From an uncultured Selenomonadales bacterium (lineage in GTDB: Bacteria; Bacillota; Negativicutes; Selenomonadales; Selenomonadaceae): DNA of 5,951 bases. Below the pieces are notes generated by a model, which saw only the letters and a list, made by a program, of their open reading frames with translations, had not been told where the DNA came from and did no database searches. Shown here in pieces: positions 1-5,951 of the stretch. The translations under genes were made by a program, and so were the position numbers. The first letter of the stretch is position 1. The number at the start of each line of letters is the position of its first letter. The stretch spans positions 1-5,951 of the forward strand of contig CAMNLS010000092.1 of assembly GCA_946543495.1 (NCBI GenBank), read 5' to 3'.

Positions 1-2
1 AA

Positions 3-1661
3 GCCGCCGAACGCCACGAAGTCATGAGGATTCTACGCAACCTAAGCGACGCCGTTAGAAAGAACCTCGACACGCTCACGAACAACATAACGATTCTTGC
101 GGACGTTGACTTAATCTTCGCTAAGGCTAAACTTGCCCGCGACCTTAACGCCACTGAACCATTGCTTGCGAACTTCACGGACTTAAAATCTGCGCGGCAT
201 CCGCTGATTGATTCTTCAAGCGTCGTGCCCGTCGACATTCAGCTTGGCGAAAATTTTTCTATGCTGTTGGTTACTGGACCGAACACCGGCGGCAAGACCG
301 TTTCAATGAAGACGCTCGGCTTGCTTGCACTCATGACGCAATCGGGGCTTTACATTCCTGCGGCAAGCGGCTCACGTATCAGCGTGTTCACGAATATTTT
401 TGCGGACATCGGCGACGAGCAATCCATTGAACAGAGCTTGTCGACGTTCTCGGCGCACATGAAAAAAATCGTTGCGATACTTGATGAAGTCACCGCGAGC
501 GATTTAGTTTTACTCGACGAGATTGGAGCCGGTACCGACCCCGACGAGGGCGCGGCGTTAGCTATGTCAATCCTTGAACGCTTGTTGACTATCGGCGCGG
601 CGACCATTGCCACAACTCATTATTCAGAGCTTAAGACCTTTGCTTACTCGACGGACGGCATTGAGAATGCTTGCGTCGAATTCGATTCGGAAACGTTGCG
701 CCCGACTTATCGATTGCTTATTGGCATTCCGGGCGCGAGCAATGCCTTTGCAATCAGTCAACGCTTAGGACTGCCGCAAAGTCTGATTCTGCGTGCTAAG
801 CAGTTAATCACCGCCGACCACGCCAGCTTTGAAAAAATTATCTCCGAACTCGAAAGCCAACGCATGACCTTTGAACAACGCAACGCCGAAATTTTTGAGC
901 GTCAACAACAAGTCATCAAGCACGAGAAGAAAATCGCCGAAATGCGCGACGAAATTGCAAAGACTAAGGGCGAGATTATCCGCAAGGCTAAGGAGAAATC
1001 AGCGGCGATGATACGCGAAACTAAGCGCGAGGCTGAAGAGATTATCGCGGCACTTAAAGAGCAATTCGACGATGCGGGCGTCAAACGTCGGCAACAAGTC
1101 ATTCAGCAATCACGCGACAAACTCCGCGAGGCTGAAATCGATTCGGCGACTGGTATCATTGCTGATAAGTATGTCGGCACGCGCATTGATAAGAAAAAAA
1201 TTCTCATCGGCGACACCGTTTATATCAAGCCGCTTGACCAGAAAGGCACGGTGCTTGCCATTGAGGAAGACGCGTTAATTGTTCAAGTCGGCGCGTTGAG
1301 GACGACGGTTAAAATTTCTGCGTGTCGATTCGTCAGCCACAATCAGCAGGAAAATATTTCGCCGCCGTCAACGAGTTCCAATCGTGGTTCGCTTGGACTT
1401 ATGCAAAAGATGTCGACGATAACGCGGAGCCTTGATATACGCGGCATGACAGTCGACGAAGCGGAAATTATTTGCGGCAAGTTCATCGACGACGCGCAAC
1501 TTTCCGGACTCAAGCAGGTTCTGATTATTCACGGCAAAGGAACGGGCGCACTCCGTAAGGGCGTTCATGACTTCCTGCGCACGAATAACGCTGTAGCAAG
1601 TTTCCAATTCGCCGACCAAGACGAAGGCGGCACCGGCGCGACGCTCATCACGATACGATAA
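3..1661 (+). CDS. mutS2: Endonuclease MutS2 (MutS family ATPase with Smr domain), 5' end cut by window edge
   Basis: The reading frame is open to the left edge (A-A-E-R-H-E-V precede the ATG at 24), so that ATG is internal and roughly 230-240 N-terminal residues are outside, judged from the usual MutS2 length of about 780. Numbering from the ATG at 24: end of the clamp/lever helices 1-50; ATPase domain about 55-265, with Walker A TGPNTGGKT (84-92), signature-like STFSAHM (140-146), Walker B LVLLDEIGAGTD (161-172) and H-loop TTH (197-199). A charged coiled coil follows (about 268-372), then a small beta-rich KOW-like segment (about 394-437), a short polar linker, and a C-terminal Smr domain (470-545) with LDIRG, HGKGTGALR (503-511) and GGTGAT (535-540). 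All key ATPase and Smr motifs are intact. Family knowledge: MutS2 is not a mismatch repair protein; it has been linked to suppressing recombination and, in Bacillus subtilis, to rescuing collided ribosomes. The protein is cytosolic. The stop is 13 bases before the permease start. Confidence 0.97.
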   Translation, partial: AAERHEVMRILRNLSDAVRKNLDTLTNNITILADVDLIFAKAKLARDLNATEPLLANFTDLKSARHPLIDSSSVVPVDIQLGENFSMLLVTGPNTGGKTVSMKTLGLLALMTQSGLYIPAASGSRISVFTNIFADIGDEQSIEQSLSTFSAHMKKIVAILDEVTASDLVLLDEIGAGTDPDEGAALAMSILERLLTIGAATIATTHYSELKTFAYSTDGIENACVEFDSETLRPTYRLLIGIPGASNAFAISQRLGLPQSLILRAKQLITADHASFEKIISELESQRMTFEQRNAEIFERQQQVIKHEKKIAEMRDEIAKTKGEIIRKAKEKSAAMIRETKREAEEIIAALKEQFDDAGVKRRQQVIQQSRDKLREAEIDSATGIIADKYVGTRIDKKKILIGDTVYIKPLDQKGTVLAIEEDALIVQVGALRTTVKISACRFVSHNQQENISPPSTSSNRGSLGLMQKMSTITRSLDIRGMTVDEAEIICGKFIDDAQLSGLKQVLIIHGKGTGALRKGVHDFLRTNNAVASFQFADQDEGGTGATLITIR

Positions 1662-1667
1662 GGAGGG
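1661..1667 (+). promoter_or_regulatory. Strong ribosome binding site for the TRAP permease
   Basis: AGGAGGG lies 7 bases before the TTG at 1675 and begins on the last base of the mutS2 stop codon. This near-perfect Shine-Dalgarno match at ideal spacing decides the TTG start over the in-frame ATG at 1741, which has no comparable site. Its position suggests that ribosomes ending mutS2 could re-initiate here. Confidence 0.88.
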
Positions 1668-1674
1668 ATTCACA

Positions 1675-3585
1675 TTGACCGACCGAAAAGAGATAACAGC
1701 AGAGGAAGTTTTGAAGAAGTACGACAACGAATCAAACACAATGGAATATACCGGCGCAATGGCAAAGGTCATTTCCGCATTGGCGATAAGCTTTTCCGTC
1801 TTCCAAATCTACACGGCGAGTTTCGGACTCCTCGACGCGCAAATTCAACGGGCAGTACATTTAGGCTTCGGACTGTGCTTATCGTTCCTGCTGTACCCAA
1901 CGAGAAAATCTTGGCGGCGCGATAAACTTCATCCACTCGATTTAATCTTAGCGATACTCGGCGCGGCGGCACCGGCTTACATAGTCATTAATTATCGTGA
2001 ACTCATCTTGCGGGCGGCATTGCCCACGCCTACGGACGTTTTAATTGGCGCACTTGGAATTATCTTAGTAATTGAGGCGGCGCGGCGAGTAGTTGGAATT
2101 CCAATGGTCTGCGTCGTTTTAGTGTTTATCGGCTACGCCTTCGCCGGACCATATATGCCAGGTCTCTTAGCTCATCGCGGCTTGACGATTGATAGCTTTG
2201 TCAGTCACGTTTACTTCACGACGGAAGGCATCTTCGGAATTCCTCTGGGCGTGTCGTCTACGTTTATATTCCTGTTTATTCTGTTCGGCGCGTACCTTGA
2301 AGGCACGGGGCTTGGCAAGTTCTTTATCGACGTGGCGAACTCAATCGCAGGTTGGGCGAGTGGCGGCCCCGCTAAGGTTGCAGTGTTATCAAGCGGACTA
2401 ATGGGAACGGTCAGCGGCTCATCGGTTGCTAACGTCGTGGGCACGGGTTCATTGACGATACCTATGATGAAGAAGCTCGGCTATCATAAAGACTTCGCGG
2501 GCGCAGTCGAGGCGGCGGCGTCTACGGGCGGGCAACTCATGCCACCGGTCATGGGGGCGGCGGCGTTCCTAATGGCGGAATTCGTCGGCGTGCCTTACGT
2601 CGAAATCGTCAAGGCGGCTGTGATACCTGCGGCGTTATATTTTATCGGCGTGTGGCTCGGCGTTCACTTCGAGGCTAAGCGAAATAATTTGCAGGGCTTG
2701 CCGCGTTCGGAACTCCCGAAGCTCAGCGAACTTTTAAAGACGCGTGGACATTTGGCAATCCCGCTGATTGTAATCGTTTATCTACTCGTTAGCGGCTACA
2801 CTCCTATGCGGGCGGCTTTGGTGGCGATAATCTTATCAATCATCGTGAGCGGCATAAAGAAATCAACGCGCATGACGCCGCTTGAAATCTTGAAAGGCTT
2901 GGAGACAGGTGCCCGAAATGTTTTAGGTGTGTTAGTCGCGTGCGCGGCGGCTGGAATAATTATTGGCGTCGTGACTAAGACGGGTGTAGGCTTGAAGCTC
3001 GCGTCGACGTTGCTTGACTTATCGGGCGGAATGGTCTTGCCAAGCATGTTCCTAACGATGATAACGGCAATAATTTTAGGCATGGGCGTCCCGACGACGG
3101 CGAACTACGTCATCACATCGACGATAGCCGCGCCCGCGCTGATTCAAATGGGCGTGCCAATGTTAGCGGCGCACATGTTCGTTTTCTACTTCGGAATCAT
3201 CGCGGACGTTACTCCGCCTGTCGCACTTGCGGCTTACGCGGGTTCGGGCATATCGGGCGGCAACGCGCTACGGACGGGAATCAACGCGTCAAAGCTGGCA
3301 ATCGCGGCGTTCATAATCCCTTACATGTTCGTCTTAAGTCCCGAACTCTTACTTATTGACGGCGTGACGGTCGGGCTTGGCTTAGCGTTGCTTACGGCTA
3401 TAGTTGGAATGGTCGCGTTGAGTTCGTCGCTTATCGGATACCTTGCCGCGCCGCTTAAGACTGTGGAACGAGTGATACTCGGCGCGGGCGGTCTCATGAT
3501 GATTAAGCCCGGTATCTTCACGGACATTGCGGGCGTTGCAATCTTCGCGGCAATCTTGTTTTGGCAGCTTAAGAACAAAAAATAA
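1675..3585 (+). CDS. TRAP transporter fused permease (4TM/12TM, TAXI type)
   Basis: This is the membrane part of a tripartite ATP-independent periplasmic (TRAP) transporter, with the small DctQ-like and large DctM-like subunits fused in one 636-residue chain. TRAP systems use an ion gradient to import organic acids, amino acids and similar solutes; the substrate cannot be read from this sequence. After a charged cytosolic N-terminus (1-28), hydrophobic segments near 29-50, 58-75, 87-106 and 120-160 form the Q-like part. The M-like part carries GLMGTVSGSSVANVVGTGS (241-259), ASTGGQLMPPVMGAAAF (282-298), LGMGVPTTANYVI (468-480) and FGIIADVTPPVALAAYAGSG (506-525), all typical of the large subunit family. 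Further hydrophobic segments fill 540-630, an extension common in fused TAXI-type permeases, and the chain ends in a lysine-rich tail. The TTG start is set by the AGGAGGG site. The gene is probably in an operon with mutS2 (13-base gap, no promoter seen). No binding-protein gene is adjacent on the visible side. The family is certain; the TAXI assignment rests on the fused architecture. Confidence 0.95.
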   Translation: MTDRKEITAEEVLKKYDNESNTMEYTGAMAKVISALAISFSVFQIYTASFGLLDAQIQRAVHLGFGLCLSFLLYPTRKSWRRDKLHPLDLILAILGAAAPAYIVINYRELILRAALPTPTDVLIGALGIILVIEAARRVVGIPMVCVVLVFIGYAFAGPYMPGLLAHRGLTIDSFVSHVYFTTEGIFGIPLGVSSTFIFLFILFGAYLEGTGLGKFFIDVANSIAGWASGGPAKVAVLSSGLMGTVSGSSVANVVGTGSLTIPMMKKLGYHKDFAGAVEAAASTGGQLMPPVMGAAAFLMAEFVGVPYVEIVKAAVIPAALYFIGVWLGVHFEAKRNNLQGLPRSELPKLSELLKTRGHLAIPLIVIVYLLVSGYTPMRAALVAIILSIIVSGIKKSTRMTPLEILKGLETGARNVLGVLVACAAAGIIIGVVTKTGVGLKLASTLLDLSGGMVLPSMFLTMITAIILGMGVPTTANYVITSTIAAPALIQMGVPMLAAHMFVFYFGIIADVTPPVALAAYAGSGISGGNALRTGINASKLAIAAFIIPYMFVLSPELLLIDGVTVGLGLALLTAIVGMVALSSSLIGYLAAPLKTVERVILGAGGLMMIKPGIFTDIAGVAIFAAILFWQLKNKK

Positions 3586-3604
3586 ACTTTGATTCATTGA
3601 CGAC

Positions 3605-3644
3605 AAAAAAATTGCGCGATGCTCGCTGACGTTGAGCACCGCGC
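3605..3644 (-). terminator. Probable intrinsic terminator for polA
   Basis: The same hairpin read on the - strand begins 9 bases after the polA stop. In this direction the mismatch becomes a G-U wobble, so all 11 stem positions pair (GCGCGGUGCUC with GAGCAUCGCGC). It is followed by AA and an uninterrupted run of seven U's. This is a textbook rho-independent terminator, and it implies polA is the last gene of its transcript. Confidence 0.85.
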
Positions 3645-3660
3645 TTTTAAATTTTATTTT
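3614..3660 (+). terminator. Probable intrinsic terminator for mutS2-permease transcript
   Basis: An 11-base inverted repeat (arms 3614-3624 and 3634-3644, 9-base loop) starts 28 bases after the permease stop and is followed by TTTTAAATTTTATTTT. Read on this strand, one internal A-C mismatch splits the stem into two GC-rich 5-base helices (GCGCG/CGCGC and TGCTC/GAGCA). The T-tract is interrupted by A's, so termination in this direction may be weaker than in the other. The tract overlaps the last codons of polA. Confidence 0.7.
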
Positions 3661-5951
3661 GCCAATAGCCAATTCAAACCTTTATTAACGTCGACGACTA
3701 ACGGAATCTTTAGCGCGACGACATTTTCCATTGCCTCGCGAAGAATTCTTTCCACGTCGGCAAGCTCGCTCGCTTTAGCCTCCAAAACAAGTTCGTCATG
3801 CACTTGAATAATTATTCGGCTGTCGAAGCCGCGCAGACCTTCCTCCGCCCGAATCATCGCCAGCTTAATAATATCCGCCGCCGAACCTTGAATAGGAGTA
3901 TTCATCGCCATACGCTCGGCAAGTGAACGCAGATTGAAATTCTTGCTGTTGATATCGGGCAAGTATCTGCGCCGCTCGAACATAGTCGTAACGTAGCCGC
4001 GTTCGTGAGCCTGTGCAACGGTCGAATCCAAGAAAGTTTTCACACCCGGATAACGCTTGAAGTAAAGCGCAATGTATTCGCCCGCCTCCTTGCGGCTTAT
4101 GTGCAAGTCGCGCGAAAGTCCGTAGTCGCTTATGCCGTAGACGATACCGAAATTGACCGCCTTAGCTTTGCGCCTGAGGTCGGGCGTCACTGCGTCAATC
4201 GGCACGTCAAAGACTTCCGCCGCCGTCCGTGCGTGAATGTCTTGCCCGCGATTGAAGGCGTCAATTAAATTTACGTCGCCGCTCATGTGCGCAAGCAATC
4301 GAAGTTCAATCTGCGAATAGTCAGCGGACAAAATGAAGTCGTAACCTTCGCCGGGCTTGAACAAGGCGCGAATAGCTCTGCCCTCTTCGGTGCGAATCGG
4401 AATGTTTTGTAAGTTCGGGTCGGAACTCGAAAGCCTGCCCGTCGCCGTGACTGTCTGATTAAAATTCGTGTGGAGGCGTCCGTCACTGCCAATGAGTTTG
4501 TCCAGCCCTTCAAGGTAAGTCGATTTGAGCTTTGACAGCGTGCGATACTTTAAAATCTCGGCGGCGATTGGATGATGTGTTTGCAACTCCTCCAAAGTTT
4601 CCGCGCTGGTTGAATAGCCGGTCTTAGTCTTCTTCGTCGGCTGAAGTTTGAGCTTATTAAAAAGTACGTCGGCGAGCTGCTTGGAAGAATTTATGTTGAA
4701 GGATTCGCCCGCCAGCTTGTAAACGTTCTCTTTGATGTCGGCAATTCGTTTAGTCATGTCGGCGTCTTTTTCTTTAAGCTCCGCCCTATCGACGGCGACG
4801 CCGCGACTTTCCATTTGCGCCAGGATTTTAGTCAGCGGCAATTCCATTTCTTGATAAAGCGTGGTCAAGTTAGCCGCGTCCAAATTTTTTCCATAGAGGT
4901 CGGCGAGCATCTCCAACGCTAACGACTCGGCTTCAAGAGAGTTAGCCGCCACCTTTAAGCCGTCGAACTCAAGCGGCAAGAGAGCATTGCAGGAATAGTC
5001 GTTGGCTTCGGGGTAAAGCAAATAAGCCGCAAGCTCCACATCGAAAACTTTTTCAAGCTTGGCAAGCTCGAAGACGCGCAGATAATTTTTCACACCGCTA
5101 AGAATCATTTTGCTCGCGAAATCGTCGAAGACCCTTTGAACGTCGTCGCAAGTTGCCGCGTAAACTTCGCCGCCAAAGATTTTTATCGCGAACTGTTTAA
5201 AGTCCGCCTGCGCAATGCTCAAAGTCTCCGCCGCCAAAATTTTTTCCAAGTCAAACGGCTTAGCCTCCGTGCACGATAGAATTTTTATCGGCGCGTCATT
5301 GAAGAGGCTATCCACGTCAAAGAGCTCGTGAATTTTTTTCTTGACGGTGTTGAGCGCGTATCGGTTACAAAAATTATCGGTGCGAACGAAGTCGGGAGCA
5401 ATCGTGCAGTCAGTCGGGTTAAAGTAAATGTCGGGGACGTTGCAATCAATCTTCGCCAGCTGCTTACTCATAATCGCCACGTCAGAAAAATTTTCCAACG
5501 CCATGCGAAGTTTCTTAGCCTTAATCGAATCGCGTTGAGCCAGAATATTTTCCAACGTGCCGAAGTCTTTAATTAAAGTCGTCGCGGACACTTGCCCAAC
5601 GCCCTTAACGCCGGGGATATTATCGGATTGGTCTCCGCGCAAACTTTTATAATCGACGAGCAAAGCCGGAGCAAAGCCGTATTCGTCGACGAACTTTTTC
5701 TCGTCGTAAAGCTCGGTCGTGGAATACTTATTAAGCAAAACATGCGTCGTCGCGTTGATTAGTTGAAGTGCATCGCGGTCACCCGTCAATATCTCAACGC
5801 AATAATCTTTGCAAGCTTGAGTTGCCAACGTCCCGATAATGTCATCAGCCTCGTAACCTTGAGCCGCGTAACTCTTCAAGCCGAGAACCTCGACGAACTC
5901 TTTAATCAGCGGAAGTTGTACGGCGAGTTCATCGGGCATAGCTTGACGATT
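3654..5951 (-). CDS. polA: DNA polymerase I, 5' end cut by window edge
   Basis: The enzyme fills gaps and removes RNA primers from Okazaki fragments, and serves excision repair. The frame stays open to the right edge (N-R-Q-A precede the Met at 5939), and MPDEL matches an internal site of the family, so about 80 N-terminal residues are missing. Numbering from that Met: 5' nuclease domain about 1-200, with metal-binding EADD (30-33), TGDRD (52-56), GDQSDNIPGVKGVG (102-115) and a helix-hairpin-helix region. A degenerate 3'-5' exonuclease fold follows at about 218-365, without the DxE motif or the later catalytic aspartate. The polymerase domain (about 366-761) is complete: TATGRLSSSDPNLQNIP (498-514), motif A DYSQIELR (540-547), motif B R589-xxx-K593-xxx-F597-xxx-Y601, and motif C QVHDE (712-716), ending NWLLAK. 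Phe at 597 is the usual residue at the site that disfavours dideoxynucleotides. The gene converges with the permease gene and ends 9 bases before its terminator. Confidence 0.98.
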   Translation of the reverse strand, partial: NRQAMPDELAVQLPLIKEFVEVLGLKSYAAQGYEADDIIGTLATQACKDYCVEILTGDRDALQLINATTHVLLNKYSTTELYDEKKFVDEYGFAPALLVDYKSLRGDQSDNIPGVKGVGQVSATTLIKDFGTLENILAQRDSIKAKKLRMALENFSDVAIMSKQLAKIDCNVPDIYFNPTDCTIAPDFVRTDNFCNRYALNTVKKKIHELFDVDSLFNDAPIKILSCTEAKPFDLEKILAAETLSIAQADFKQFAIKIFGGEVYAATCDDVQRVFDDFASKMILSGVKNYLRVFELAKLEKVFDVELAAYLLYPEANDYSCNALLPLEFDGLKVAANSLEAESLALEMLADLYGKNLDAANLTTLYQEMELPLTKILAQMESRGVAVDRAELKEKDADMTKRIADIKENVYKLAGESFNINSSKQLADVLFNKLKLQPTKKTKTGYSTSAETLEELQTHHPIAAEILKYRTLSKLKSTYLEGLDKLIGSDGRLHTNFNQTVTATGRLSSSDPNLQNIPIRTEEGRAIRALFKPGEGYDFILSADYSQIELRLLAHMSGDVNLIDAFNRGQDIHARTAAEVFDVPIDAVTPDLRRKAKAVNFGIVYGISDYGLSRDLHISRKEAGEYIALYFKRYPGVKTFLDSTVAQAHERGYVTTMFERRRYLPDINSKNFNLRSLAERMAMNTPIQGSAADIIKLAMIRAEEGLRGFDSRIIIQVHDELVLEAKASELADVERILREAMENVVALKIPLVVDVNKGLNWLLAK

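Noticed and set aside
990..1010. Possible internal start in mutS2: AAGGAG at 990-995 before an in-frame ATG at 1008, which would give a separate KOW-Smr fragment
   Set aside because: The 12-base spacing is long, and the AAGGAG comes from Lys and Glu codons in a coiled coil, where such matches are common.
1191..1202. AAG followed by a run of A's (A7) in mutS2, matched by an identical run in polA (- strand, about 5332-5343), as possible slippage or frameshift sites
   Set aside because: Both encode K-K-K-I in frame and the downstream conserved domains stay in the same frame. The heptamer is not in the phase needed for a standard -1 shift, so the match is explained by shared codon choice.
1368..1772. 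A 134-codon open frame on the - strand across the mutS2-permease junction
   Set aside because: It overlaps the ends of two clearly conserved genes, has no good ribosome binding site that I can see, and its translation shows no recognisable domain. It is a shadow of the coding frames.
3382..3672. A 96-codon - strand frame overlapping the permease end and the terminator
   Set aside because: It runs through the hairpin and into the last codons of polA in another frame, and the translation resembles no family. It is chance.
3619..3807. A small + strand frame starting inside the intergenic hairpin
   Set aside because: Its start lies in the terminator stem, and the rest is antisense to the conserved C-terminus of polA.

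Overview
The window holds three protein genes that nearly fill it, and no sign of a mobile element, CRISPR array, RNA gene or phage. Two are cut by the window edges. On the + strand, the C-terminal two thirds of mutS2 (to 1661) is followed after 13 bases by a complete gene for a fused 4TM/12TM TRAP transporter permease (1675-3585). On the - strand, polA (DNA polymerase I) runs in from the right edge and ends at 3654, converging on the permease gene. The 68-base gap between the two stop codons carries a compact hairpin with T-rich sequence on both sides, which reads as a shared bidirectional terminator.

The organism is a bacterium with roughly balanced base composition. MutS2 with a C-terminal Smr domain, a polymerase I whose 3'-5' exonuclease domain looks dead, and a strong AGGAGGG ribosome binding site in front of a TTG start all fit Bacillota (Firmicutes). 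A TRAP-using anaerobe such as a member of the Negativicutes is my guess, made from gene content and not from any alignment. All three genes share the same look (many GCG, GGC, GAC and GTC codons), so nothing suggests recent transfer.

MutS2 and polymerase I both act in genome maintenance (MutS2 also acts on stalled ribosomes), but they lie on opposite strands and are not one operon. The permease is a secondary importer of organic acids or amino acids. It is probably co-transcribed with mutS2, yet its usual periplasmic binding protein is not in the window. I see no clear previously undescribed system here. The points worth a second look are the mutS2-permease pairing, the missing binding protein, the degenerate proofreading domain and the shared terminator.
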